Shown here one piece after another: positions 17,580-26,045 of a stretch of DNA of 64,000 nucleotides. A program made the translations under genes and the position numbers. The DNA is from Pseudalkalibacillus hwajinpoensis (lineage in GTDB: Bacteria; Bacillota; Bacilli; Bacillales; Guptibacillaceae): NCBI RefSeq assembly GCF_015234585.1, contig NZ_JADFCM010000001.1, forward strand, positions 1,302,001-1,366,000. The letters are read 5' to 3'. Numbering within the stretch: the stretch's first letter is position 1; each line of letters opens with the position of its first letter. Below the pieces are notes generated by a model. The model searched no databases and was not told where the DNA came from. It saw only the letters and a program-made list of their open reading frames with translations.

Positions 17580-18065
17580 CTAAAGAAAATCTTGCAATGC
17601 TTCAGTAAATTTCTCTAAATACTCCTGATCCAATTCATCGAAACGGCCAACTTTAGGGCTATCGATATCAAGCACTCCGAGGAGTTTATCTGAAGTGTAC
17701 ATTGGCACTACAATTTCAGATTGTGAAGCAGCGTCACATGCAATATGTCCGGGGAAATCATGAACATTGCCAATTCGCATCGTCTTGCCTTCTTTAGATG
17801 CTGTGCCGCAGACTCCTTTACCGTTCTGAATACGAACGCATGCTGGAAGTCCCTGGAAAGGTCCGAGCACAAGTTGATCGGTCTCTTTTTCGTATAAATA
17901 GAATCCAACCCAATTGACATCTGTTAGAAACTGATTTAATAAAGCAGAGGCATTTGCAAGATTAGCGAGCTGATTTGTTTCACCATCTAGCAGTGCTCTT
18001 AGTTGTTTAATTACCATTTGATAATCTTTTTCTCTTTTGCCTGAATAGGATTCGACTTCAAACAT
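17580..18065 (-). CDS. ytsP: GAF-domain free methionine-(R)-sulfoxide reductase (YtsP)
   Basis: A 161-residue single-GAF protein. Three Cys residues, C76, C86 and C110, in GLPACVRI, GKGVCGTA and FPGHIACD have the exact spacing (10 and 24) of the catalytic and resolving Cys of fRMsr enzymes, which reduce free methionine-R-sulfoxide with thioredoxin. It acts in the cytoplasm. It sits convergent to the methionine gamma-lyase gene and divergent from refZ, as ytsP does next to yttP in B. subtilis. Confidence 0.88.
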   Translation of the reverse strand: MFEVESYSGKREKDYQMVIKQLRALLDGETNQLANLANASALLNQFLTDVNWVGFYLYEKETDQLVLGPFQGLPACVRIQNGKGVCGTASKEGKTMRIGNVHDFPGHIACDAASQSEIVVPMYTSDKLLGVLDIDSPKVGRFDELDQEYLEKFTEALQDFL

Positions 18066-18151
18066 GTCAAAACACCTCTTCCTTACATCGAAATTATGAA
18101 CATCATATCAAATCTTGCAGATTAATACACATATTTTGTCGTACGATTAAT

Positions 18152-18180
18152 AAAGGATTGCCTATGTTATTACCGAATCA
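18152..18180 (+). promoter_or_regulatory. sigma-H promoter of refZ with overlapping palindrome
   Basis: AAAGGATTG (18152-18160), an 11-nt spacer and ACCGAATCA (18172-18180) match RNAGGAWWW-N11/12-RNNGAATWW at all but one position in each box. The B. subtilis refZ (yttP) gene is in the sigma-H regulon. An inverted repeat ATTAC-N7-GTAAT (18169-18185) covers the -10. Confidence 0.65.
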
Positions 18181-18215
18181 GTAATTTAGATCGTATTATT
18201 TGGAGGTGGTTCCTA

Positions 18216-18869
18216 GTGAAACAGGAGCGAGATACAGCATCGAAGCGAAGTGTCATACAGGCCGCCATTCAACTTTTCAATACAAAGGGTTTTAACGGTA
18301 CTTCAGTGCGAGATATAGCGGGTAAAGCGGATGTGAATGTTGCCCTAATTTCGTATTATTTTAACGGCAAAAAGGGGTTAGCTGAGTTTCTAATGACGTC
18401 ATTTTTAGAAGGGTATGTAAAGGAACTCGAAAAAGTATATCAGCAGCTGGACGCGCGATCTGCCAGGAGCTGTCTCGCTGAAGCTATTGAAAGGATTATG
18501 GAGTATCAGTATCAGAATAGGCAACTCGCCAGGTTTGTACTTCGAGAGATCACCTTTGATTCAGTGCTTGTTCGGGAAATCATGACCACTTATCTAGCAA
18601 GAGAAAAGTATTACTTTAGCAAAATATTTGAGGTGGGGTTTGCAAGGGAGGAATTTCGTCCACAATCCATTGATTATATCATCATGCAAATGAGAGGCAT
18701 GCTTTCTATGCCGTTTTTGCAACCTCAATATATTCTAGAAGTGCATCATATTCAGCCAAATGAACATTACTTTATTGAACGATATACGAAACAATTAAAT
18801 GAATGGATAGAACGATATATTTGTAAGACTGGAATTTGGGAAGCAAGGCCGTTCGTTATGAACGGCTAA
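18216..18869 (+). CDS. refZ: RefZ, TetR-family DNA-binding regulator of FtsZ positioning
   Basis: RefZ binds sites near the origin at the start of sporulation and affects FtsZ-ring placement and chromosome capture. The 217-residue protein has the TetR helix-turn-helix (AAIQLFNTKGFNGTSVRDIAGKADVNVALISYYFNGKKGL, about 15-53) and the YttP-type C-terminal region ending near FLQPQYILEVHHIQPNEHYF. It starts at GTG 18216 with GGAGGTGG upstream. It has a sigma-H-type promoter. Its last 14 bp overlap the convergent hisJ gene. Confidence 0.9.
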   Translation: MKQERDTASKRSVIQAAIQLFNTKGFNGTSVRDIAGKADVNVALISYYFNGKKGLAEFLMTSFLEGYVKELEKVYQQLDARSARSCLAEAIERIMEYQYQNRQLARFVLREITFDSVLVREIMTTYLAREKYYFSKIFEVGFAREEFRPQSIDYIIMQMRGMLSMPFLQPQYILEVHHIQPNEHYFIERYTKQLNEWIERYICKTGIWEARPFVMNG

Positions 18870-19689
18870 GAAAATTTGGTGATTGTAGAGAGTGTGTAAT
18901 AAGTCGTTCTGCTCCTTGACCAATCCCTTTTGCGCTATGGGCATCTGAGCCATAGACGAGAGGGATTTCTCGTTTTATTGCTTCACGTATAACCCAGTCA
19001 GTTGGATATGGCTCTTCACATAAAGGTTTCACTGTTCCGGCTCCATTATAATCTAATGAAAAGCCCTTTCCTTTAATCGCATCTAGTAACGTAGAGATTT
19101 CCGAGAAAAAGGAACTTTTAGACGGGTGCTTTTTCTGGAATTTATTTGCTAAAGTTATATGTCCAATTCGAGTAGGCTTATACTTTCCTAGATCAGCATG
19201 GACTGACTTCAATAACGTTTCGTAATACTTTTGGTGGACCTTATCAACGGAACCCAATGAAGCAATTAGTTGTTCAAAAGCTTCTGGACTGTAGTCAAGG
19301 CAAGTATAGTTTGTTCCTTCTTTCAAAAAATGAACAGAAAGAATCGCATCATCTAATTGTGGTCCTACTGTATTAAGAAACTGTCTTGTCTCTTCTTCAT
19401 AGCCTTCAATAAAATCAACCTCTAGTCCACAGTTAATTTCAATTTTTCCCTTAAACTTATGTTTTAGCTGCTGAATATTTTCAAAGTAGTTTTCTAGTAC
19501 TTCCCATTTCATTCCGCTATCTTGATTTGGAACAGGGTCATGGAAATTTTGTGGGAGAGGAGCGTGTTCAGTAAATGTCATGCCTTTGTAACCGAACTGA
19601 ATAGCAGCTTCTACGTAATCCTCAAATAAATCTGTTGATCCATGTGGACAAAATGGAGAGTGTATGTGTCCATCATATGAAATAATCAT
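18856..19689 (-). CDS. hisJ: histidinol-phosphatase (PHP family)
   Basis: HisJ dephosphorylates histidinol phosphate in histidine synthesis. The 277-residue PHP-fold protein has the metal-binding motifs DGHIHSPFCPHG (about 6-17), TFTEHAPLP, and late YGSDAHSAKGIG. Length and the pair with the convergent refZ match B. subtilis hisJ (ytvP). AAGGTGC precedes ATG 19689. No other his gene is near. Confidence 0.9.
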   Translation of the reverse strand: MIISYDGHIHSPFCPHGSTDLFEDYVEAAIQFGYKGMTFTEHAPLPQNFHDPVPNQDSGMKWEVLENYFENIQQLKHKFKGKIEINCGLEVDFIEGYEEETRQFLNTVGPQLDDAILSVHFLKEGTNYTCLDYSPEAFEQLIASLGSVDKVHQKYYETLLKSVHADLGKYKPTRIGHITLANKFQKKHPSKSSFFSEISTLLDAIKGKGFSLDYNGAGTVKPLCEEPYPTDWVIREAIKREIPLVYGSDAHSAKGIGQGAERLITHSLQSPNFLSRS

Positions 19690-19912
19690 CCAAAAGCACC
19701 TTCTTTCAATAAATGAAAAAGTTTATAATAAAATCAAGGATTTTAGTTGTCGAATATTGAATTTATTTAGTCAAAGAGGTAATTACATGGTATCATAAAA
19801 ACATTGATGAAATTCGTACATATTCGTTTATAAAAGATCTATATCTGATGATTTAGACTGCTGTTTTAGCATGTATACATAAATTGATGATGTGGAAGAA
19901 GGGGTGCTTCCG

Positions 19913-21610
19913 TTGGAGTATATTGTCATTGCGATTATTTTACTTGTTGCCGTCATTTTATACGGCACTTTTGCTAGAAGAAAAATATACAATGAAATCG
20001 ATCGTCTAGAAGAATGGAAGATTGATATATTAAACAGACCTGTGACCGATGAGATTTCGAAGGTGAAAGGTCTAACAATGTCAGGTCAAACGGAAGAAAA
20101 ATTTGAAAAATGGCGTGAAGAGTGGGATGAGATCGTAGCAGTTAAGCTTCCCAACTTGGAAGAGCAGCTTATGGATACCGAAGAAGCTGCTGAGAGGTAT
20201 CGCTTTAGAAAAGCGAAAGCAACATTAGTTGAAACACGTGAACGATTAGAACAAATTGAAAAGCGGATTGAACTGATGTTAGAAGATATTAATGAGCTCG
20301 TTTCGAGTGAAGAGCAGAATAGAACAGAAATTGTCTCCGTTCAAGAGGTGTTTAGGGAAGCCAAACAGCGACTTCTTTCACAAAATCGTTCACTTGGTAA
20401 GGCTTATCCTACACTAGAAGCTGAACTCGAAGAACTTAAACAAAATCTTAAGCGTTATGAACAACTAACCGAAGAAGGTAACTATCTTGAAGCTAGAAGT
20501 GTGTTGAAAGAAATCCAAGAGCGGTTAACAGCTGTTCAGGAAAAAATTTCTGTTACACCAGAATTAATAGCGCTTGTGCATACGCAGATACCTTCTCAAC
20601 TAAAAGAGCTTGAAGATGGAACTTCCGTGATGGAGTCTGAAGGCTATGTACTTGATCATTTGGAAATTCAAGATCATATTGAACACGTCGAATCGGATTT
20701 AGTCAGATGGGATTCGGCTATTGAGAAGACGGAAGTCGAAGAGATCAAGATAGAAATTGATACAGTGCGAAGGAATATTGAAGGACTTTATGATCAATTG
20801 GAATCTGAAGTAGATGCAAGGCATCTTGTTACGGAGAAAGTAGAGGAGCTTGAACATGAGCTGCTTAAAACAAATAATCACTTTCAAGACTTGCAAGAAG
20901 AAACGAATGTTGTGCAGCTTAGCTACCGTTTAGAGGAACAGGAATTGAAAATGATTAAGGAAATTGAGAAAAAGATTTCTGATATGCATATTCGGTTTAA
21001 TGCTGTTATCGAAGCAGTTGAAGGCAATAAGCAGGCATTTACGACACTTGCTGAAACGGTGCTTTCCTTAAAAGAAGATCTTGCTACAATTGATCATGAA
21101 ATGCAAATTCAAAAAGAGAATTTGCATATGTTAAGAAAAGATGAGCTTAAAGCGCTTGAGACGATTAAAGATTTGAAGAGAAGATTAATTGAATCAAGAA
21201 GAATGATGAAGTTAAGTAATCTACCAGGTATTCCAGAATCATATTTAGATGGTTATGAACTGGCAGAGGATATCATTGTAGAATTAAGTGATCGTCTTTC
21301 AGACGTACCGCTTGATATTTATCAAATTAATGAAGTGCTTTCTGATGCTGAACGTGCGGTAGAACATAGTACTGAAATAACAAAAAAGCTTGTCGAAGAC
21401 GCCATTCTGACTGAACGCTTGATTCAGTTTGGGAATCGATATCGAGGGAAGCACAGAAGTGTAGATGAACTGCTTCAAAAAGCAGAGGATCACTTCAGAC
21501 AATATGAGTACGATGAAGCTTTATCAACGGCTGAAGCTGCCATTGAAAAGGTTGATCCTCAAGTGCTTCAATCGTTGAAAGATGATGTTAGAGAACCTGT
21601 TAAATCATAA
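19913..21610 (+). CDS. ezrA: septation ring regulator EzrA
   Basis: EzrA is a membrane-anchored negative regulator of FtsZ-ring formation that also links to PBP1. The 565-residue protein has one N-terminal membrane helix (about 2-21), RKIYNEIDRLEEWK, GQTEEKFEKWREEWDEI, long spectrin-like coiled coils, and the conserved IQFGNRYR patch near the C-terminus. TTG 19913 is taken as start: GAAGAAGGGG lies 8 nt upstream, and the N-terminus then aligns with B. subtilis EzrA. An in-frame GTG at 19892 would place extra residues over that ribosome-binding site. Confidence 0.93.
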   Translation: MEYIVIAIILLVAVILYGTFARRKIYNEIDRLEEWKIDILNRPVTDEISKVKGLTMSGQTEEKFEKWREEWDEIVAVKLPNLEEQLMDTEEAAERYRFRKAKATLVETRERLEQIEKRIELMLEDINELVSSEEQNRTEIVSVQEVFREAKQRLLSQNRSLGKAYPTLEAELEELKQNLKRYEQLTEEGNYLEARSVLKEIQERLTAVQEKISVTPELIALVHTQIPSQLKELEDGTSVMESEGYVLDHLEIQDHIEHVESDLVRWDSAIEKTEVEEIKIEIDTVRRNIEGLYDQLESEVDARHLVTEKVEELEHELLKTNNHFQDLQEETNVVQLSYRLEEQELKMIKEIEKKISDMHIRFNAVIEAVEGNKQAFTTLAETVLSLKEDLATIDHEMQIQKENLHMLRKDELKALETIKDLKRRLIESRRMMKLSNLPGIPESYLDGYELAEDIIVELSDRLSDVPLDIYQINEVLSDAERAVEHSTEITKKLVEDAILTERLIQFGNRYRGKHRSVDELLQKAEDHFRQYEYDEALSTAEAAIEKVDPQVLQSLKDDVREPVKS

Positions 21611-21637
21611 CTCTCCTCCTTGAGGAGAGTTTTTTTG
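21611..21637 (+). terminator. terminator of ezrA
   Basis: CTCTCCTC/GAGGAGAG stem with T7. Confidence 0.85.
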
Positions 21638-21658
21638 TTGTGATAAGCATTTTTCTTT

Positions 21659-21690
21659 TAAAAAAACGCAGACAAATTGTCTGCGTTAGA
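21659..21690 (-). terminator. terminator of brnQ
   Basis: AACGCAGACAA/TTGTCTGCGTT stem; the U run (A7 on the plus strand) lies on the minus-strand side. Confidence 0.85.
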
Positions 21691-21695
21691 AAAAC

Positions 21696-23012
21696 TTATG
21701 ATGTTCTATCTTTCTTAGACATTATCCATCCTACTATTCCACCTATGATAGCGGGTACAATCCATCCTACACCATCACTATAGAGTGGGAGCTTCTGTAG
21801 TATGGTAATCCCAGGCATTATAATCCCGGCGCCCTCAAGGGCGTTGGGAACGCTTATAAGGATTGTCAAAATGATAGCCCCCCTATAAACGTAGTGATGG
21901 ATAGAAAATAGGTAGCTCATGAATGTTAAGAAGATCAATACAATTGCTACAGGATAAATCGCAATTAAAACAGGTAATGTAAATGTAATCAATTGAGTCA
22001 GTCCAAGGTTTGCCACAAAAGCACTGAAAATTGTAACGATCAGAATGACAAACTTATAAGAAAGCTTTGGATACGTTTTTGAGAAATACTCGCCACATGC
22101 CGTTACTAGTCCTACAGATGTTGTTAAACAAGCAAATGTAATCGCGGCTCCAAGAAGAAGTGTGCCAAATGAGCCGAACAGGTAACTCGCAACGCTAGAG
22201 AGGATTTCTCCTCCGTTATTAACTGAACCAAGAAGATTAACACTTGTAGCTCCTATATAGGCAAGTGATAAATAAATACCCGTTAACCCTATTGCTGCTA
22301 GGATTCCAGCTTTCAATACAGCGATGGAAATGGTTTTTCGATCTGTGATGCCTTTATCCTTGACGGCTTGAATCACCACAATTCCAAATACAAGGGCTGC
22401 AATTGCATCCATCGTAAGATATCCTTCAATGAAACCTTTAAAGAAAACGCCGTCCTCATACTTCGCTGAAGGAGCTGAAAGTGGACCTGGAGGATGGATA
22501 AAAGCTCCTACGATTAAGCTTCCAAGAACTAGAAGTAATAAAGGTGTCAAGATCTTTCCCACTCGATCCACTAATCTTGAAGGATTCAGTGATAACCAAA
22601 ACGTGATACCGAAGAAAATAATTGTATAGATAAATAATGGCATCCCGGTAGCATTCGTTGATTCATTCAAAAATGGCACGACACCAATTTCAAATGCTAC
22701 CGTCCCGGTACGTGGGATTCCAAAGAATGGCCCAATCGCAAGATAGAGTATCGCAGTGAATACAAATCCGAAAGTCGGGTGAACTTTAGAAGCAATATCT
22801 TTTAAGTTTCCACCCGTTAGCCCAATTGCCGTAACGCCTAAGAGAGGAAGTCCAACACCTGTGATGAGAAATCCAGCCGTTGCTACCCAAATATTATTGC
22901 CAGCAGAATGTCCGAGCGCGGGTGGGAAAATCATGTTTCCTGCTCCGAGAAAAAGAGCAAAAAGCATTAATCCTATTGTCAAAATGTCTTTATTTGATAA
23001 TTTCAACTTCAT
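21696..23012 (-). CDS. brnQ: branched-chain amino acid carrier (LIVCS family)
   Basis: A 438-residue integral membrane protein with about 12 hydrophobic segments. GLMLFALFLGAGNMIFPPALGHSAG near the N-terminus is the BrnQ/BraB signature. It imports Leu, Ile and Val with Na+ or H+. ATG 23012 follows AGGAGG. The location next to ezrA and nifZ matches B. subtilis braB. A 13-bp perfect palindrome (23026-23038) lies just upstream of the ribosome-binding site. Confidence 0.93.
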   Translation of the reverse strand: MKLKLSNKDILTIGLMLFALFLGAGNMIFPPALGHSAGNNIWVATAGFLITGVGLPLLGVTAIGLTGGNLKDIASKVHPTFGFVFTAILYLAIGPFFGIPRTGTVAFEIGVVPFLNESTNATGMPLFIYTIIFFGITFWLSLNPSRLVDRVGKILTPLLLLVLGSLIVGAFIHPPGPLSAPSAKYEDGVFFKGFIEGYLTMDAIAALVFGIVVIQAVKDKGITDRKTISIAVLKAGILAAIGLTGIYLSLAYIGATSVNLLGSVNNGGEILSSVASYLFGSFGTLLLGAAITFACLTTSVGLVTACGEYFSKTYPKLSYKFVILIVTIFSAFVANLGLTQLITFTLPVLIAIYPVAIVLIFLTFMSYLFSIHHYVYRGAIILTILISVPNALEGAGIIMPGITILQKLPLYSDGVGWIVPAIIGGIVGWIMSKKDRTS

Positions 23013-23025
23013 AAGGGCCTCCTGA

Positions 23026-23038
23026 TTAAACTGTTTAA
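23026..23038. promoter_or_regulatory. palindrome in the brnQ leader
   Basis: TTAAACTGTTTAA, a perfect 13-bp palindrome ending a few bases before the brnQ ribosome-binding site. Possible operator; no regulator assigned. Confidence 0.35.
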
Positions 23039-23292
23039 CATGTCCTAATTTTCGGACTTCATATTAACACAATTAATCGACAAATCATAACAAAACCAAA
23101 ATGATTAATAATTCAAATAATTTATCCGCCAGTCTAGCAGCGTTCGTTCGACTTTGGTAATCATAACCATTCTTAGCGTAACGAACAAAATGATGAATCT
23201 ATCTCATTGTCTAGAATATTTGATTTGGTGATTTGTTTGACCTATGGTAGGATTATTAGTTGGAAATATAAGATGACTGAAGGTGTCATAAT

Positions 23293-24432
23293 ATGATTTA
23301 TTTGGATAATAGTGCTACAACGCAGCCCTATAAAGAAGTACTTGATGCATACCGAAAAGCAGCTGAAAATTTTTTCGCTAATCCTTCTTCTCTTCATCGA
23401 AAAGGTGGAGAAGCAGAGCGCTTGTTTCGACAAGCGAGAATGAGTATTTCAGATTTGTTACAAGTAAAAATGAATGAAATCATTTTTACTTCTGGTGGAA
23501 CTGAGAGTAATAATTTGGCTATTAAAGGTTCAGCACTTCAATATATGAATCGAGGTAAGCACCTCATTACTACGAGTATAGAACATGCTTCCGTTTTAGA
23601 GTCCTTCCGGCAGCTTGAATCCATGGGATTTGAAGTGACGTATTTACCTGTTAACAGAGAAGGAGAAATCTCTCTAGATGATCTTGATGAGGCGCTCACT
23701 TCTGAAACCATTCTTGTTTCTATTATGCACGTGAATAATGAGATTGGTGCCATTCAACCAATAAAAGAAGCGGGAAAGTTGATTAAACAAAAATCACGTG
23801 CTTTCTTTCATATTGATGATGTTCAGGGAATTGGTAAGGTGCCACTCAATTTCAATGAAGTACAAGCGGATTTAGTCTCTTATTCGGCGCATAAATTTCA
23901 TGGGCTAAAAGGTAATGGGGTATTAATAAAACGAGATAAACTGTCTTTATTTCCACTGCTTTCAGGAGGGGGACAGGAAAGCGACATTCGCTCAGGTACA
24001 GAAAATGGTCCTGGAATTGTCGCGATGGCAAAGGCTCTTCGATTATATTTAGGGAAAGCGGATGCTCAAAAGGAGAAGTTAAAAACTTTACAAACGCTGT
24101 TGCTAAAAGAACTCTCCGATATTGAAGGCGTGAAGTTAAATAGTACTCGATTAGGTGCTCCGCATATTGTTAATTTCTCAGTCCCTGGTATTAAGCCGGA
24201 AGTATTGATTCATACGCTTGAGGAAAAAGAAATTTATGTGTCAACTCGTTCGGCGTGTTCTTCTAAAACAGCAGCAGCAAGTCACGTATTAACATCTGTT
24301 GGTTTATCAGATCAAGGGGCAAAGTCGGCTATTAGAATAAGCCTTTCTTTTGATACAACAATAGAGGAAGTAGAATTCTTTCTTGAAGAGCTTCAAAAAG
24401 TAATACCTAAACTAAAACATGTAATGAGGTAA
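23293..24432 (+). CDS. nifZ: cysteine desulfurase NifZ (partner of ThiI)
   Basis: A 379-residue NifS/IscS-type PLP enzyme that takes sulfur from cysteine. It has YLDNSATTQP, SGGTESNN, H99 (TSIEHASV), the PLP Lys K201 (SAHKFHGLKG) and the catalytic Cys C322 in RSACSS. In B. subtilis NifZ hands persulfide sulfur to ThiI for tRNA 4-thiouridine. The gene sits 5 bp before thiI. At 174-178 the usual DAVQ element near the PLP ring reads DDVQ, with Asp in place of the conserved small residue. A weak TTGGTG/TAGGAT promoter pair is at 23225-23253. Confidence 0.92.
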   Translation: MIYLDNSATTQPYKEVLDAYRKAAENFFANPSSLHRKGGEAERLFRQARMSISDLLQVKMNEIIFTSGGTESNNLAIKGSALQYMNRGKHLITTSIEHASVLESFRQLESMGFEVTYLPVNREGEISLDDLDEALTSETILVSIMHVNNEIGAIQPIKEAGKLIKQKSRAFFHIDDVQGIGKVPLNFNEVQADLVSYSAHKFHGLKGNGVLIKRDKLSLFPLLSGGGQESDIRSGTENGPGIVAMAKALRLYLGKADAQKEKLKTLQTLLLKELSDIEGVKLNSTRLGAPHIVNFSVPGIKPEVLIHTLEEKEIYVSTRSACSSKTAAASHVLTSVGLSDQGAKSAIRISLSFDTTIEEVEFFLEELQKVIPKLKHVMR

Positions 24433-24437
24433 TAGCT

Positions 24438-25634
24438 ATGTATGATCATATCATTCTTCGCTACGGGGAAATTTCACTTAAAGGTAAAAACAGAAAAGGA
24501 TTTATCACTGCTTTGAAAAAAAGAGTGAAGCAGGTATTGTCTGACTATCCATCCATTGAGGTTCATCAATCTTTTGACCGAATGATTGTGAAGTTGAATG
24601 GAGAGGATCCAGATCCGATAATTATGAAGCTAAAAACGATTTTTGGCATTCACTCCCTTAGTGTCGCCATCAAGACAGAACACGATCTCGATCTTATTAA
24701 AGAAAAGGCATTACAGCTTGTTAAGGATCAAATGGGTAATGAAAGTATGACTTTCAAAGTAACAGTTAGGAGACCTTTCAAGCAATTTCCACACCGATCA
24801 CAAGATATGAATCGCGATATAGGCGGTTATGTTCTTACTAACACAGAAAAATTAACGGTGGATGTCCACAATCCTGACATGGAATTGAAGGTAGAAGTGA
24901 AGCAAGATGGTGCTTATCTTAGTTGCGATAATTCAGAAGGTGCTGGAGGTCTTCCAACTGCTCAAGATAATAAGGTAATGTTGATGTTATCAGGTGGTAT
25001 CGATAGTCCAGTCGCAGGTTATTTAACGATGAAAAGGGGAGTAAAAGTAGAAGCAGTTCATTTTCACAGCCCTCCTTTTACAAGTGAGCGTTCACGCCAG
25101 AAAGTAGAGGATCTTGTAAAAGTTCTCTCTCGATACGGTGGAGACATTCGCCTTCATATTGTGCCGTTTACAAATACACAGAAATCAATTCAAAAAGAAA
25201 TGCCTGATAATTACAGCATGACAATTATGAGAAGAATGATGATGCGAATCACAGAAAAGTTAGCGGAAAAAAGTGGAGCACTTGCCATTGCAACAGGGGA
25301 AAGTCTTGGACAAGTAGCAAGTCAAACGATTCAAAGTATGAATACAATTAATGAAGTGACAAATTATCCTGTTCTAAGGCCTCTTATTTCTATGGACAAA
25401 ATTGAGATTATGAGGATTTCAAGGGCTATTGACCTGTATGATATCTCGATTCGGCCATATGAGGACTGTTGCACGGTGTTCTTGCCAGATGCACCTAAGA
25501 CAAAACCAAAACGGGAACATGCAAATAAATTTGAACAATACTTACCAATTGATGAATTAGTAGAAGAGGCTGTAAGTGGTGTTGAAACGATTGTTATTAA
25601 GGAAAAAGATGATTCATTTGATGACTTACTTTAA
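24438..25634 (+). CDS. thiI: tRNA 4-thiouridine synthetase ThiI
   Basis: ThiI adenylates U8 of tRNA and transfers sulfur to make s4U8, a near-UV sensor. The 398-residue protein has an N-terminal ferredoxin-like part, a THUMP domain (about 60-165), the PP-loop SGGIDSP at 185-191 and EDCCTVF late. It has no C-terminal rhodanese domain, as normal for Bacillus, where NifZ supplies the sulfur directly. Five bases separate it from nifZ, an evident two-gene operon. Confidence 0.94.
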   Translation: MYDHIILRYGEISLKGKNRKGFITALKKRVKQVLSDYPSIEVHQSFDRMIVKLNGEDPDPIIMKLKTIFGIHSLSVAIKTEHDLDLIKEKALQLVKDQMGNESMTFKVTVRRPFKQFPHRSQDMNRDIGGYVLTNTEKLTVDVHNPDMELKVEVKQDGAYLSCDNSEGAGGLPTAQDNKVMLMLSGGIDSPVAGYLTMKRGVKVEAVHFHSPPFTSERSRQKVEDLVKVLSRYGGDIRLHIVPFTNTQKSIQKEMPDNYSMTIMRRMMMRITEKLAEKSGALAIATGESLGQVASQTIQSMNTINEVTNYPVLRPLISMDKIEIMRISRAIDLYDISIRPYEDCCTVFLPDAPKTKPKREHANKFEQYLPIDELVEEAVSGVETIVIKEKDDSFDDLL

Positions 25635-25723
25635 TCTTCCAACATTTAACCATACTACCAATAGTTAATGAGAATAACCCTCCCTTCTCTATCAAATGAT
25701 AGTGTCAAGGAGGTGAACAACTC

Positions 25724-25924
25724 ATGGCTAATAACAGCTCAAACAACCTTGTTGTACCAGGTGTACAACAAGCTTTAGATCAAATGAAATACGAAATTGC
25801 TTCTGAATTTGGTGTGAATCTTGGTCCAGACTCAACTTCACGTTCAAACGGTTCAGTTGGCGGCGAGATCACGAAGCGTCTTGTTCAACAATCTGAACAG
25901 CAATTCGGAGGATACTCCAAATAA
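25724..25924 (+). CDS. sspA: alpha/beta-type small acid-soluble spore protein
   Basis: A 66-residue SASP that coats and protects spore DNA. It has the family motifs [23 protein letters not shown] and [12 protein letters not shown]. The germination protease GPR would cut in EFG (E28-F29). AAGGAGGTG precedes ATG 25724. A CATACTA that fits a sigma-G -10 is at 25651-25657, but no matching -35 was found. Position between thiI and the acyl-CoA synthetase equals sspA of B. subtilis. Confidence 0.95.
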   Translation: MANNSSNNLVVPGVQQALDQMKYEIASEFGVNLGPDSTSRSNGSVGGEITKRLVQQSEQQFGGYSK

Positions 25925-25940
25925 TTTAATATTATGGCTT

Positions 25941-25973
25941 GGAGAAGGTGAATTAGACACCTTCTCCTTTTTT
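25941..25973 (+). terminator. terminator of sspA
   Basis: GGAGAAGGTG/CACCTTCTCC stem, 7-nt loop and T6. Confidence 0.88.
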
Positions 25974-26045
25974 ATCGGCAATAATGTTCAAAACTTTCAT
26001 ACTTTTATGTATAATGTAATTATTGCAGAATAAAGGGGGATAAGA

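Noticed and set aside
23047-23122. CodY-like boxes upstream of brnQ
   Set aside because: The two best stretches match AATTTTCWGAAAATT at only about 9 and 10 of 15 positions in AT-rich DNA, which is near chance.
25651-25657. Sigma-G promoter for sspA
   Set aside because: CATACTA fits the -10, but no GHATR-like -35 is at 17-18 nt, so it is not listed as a promoter.
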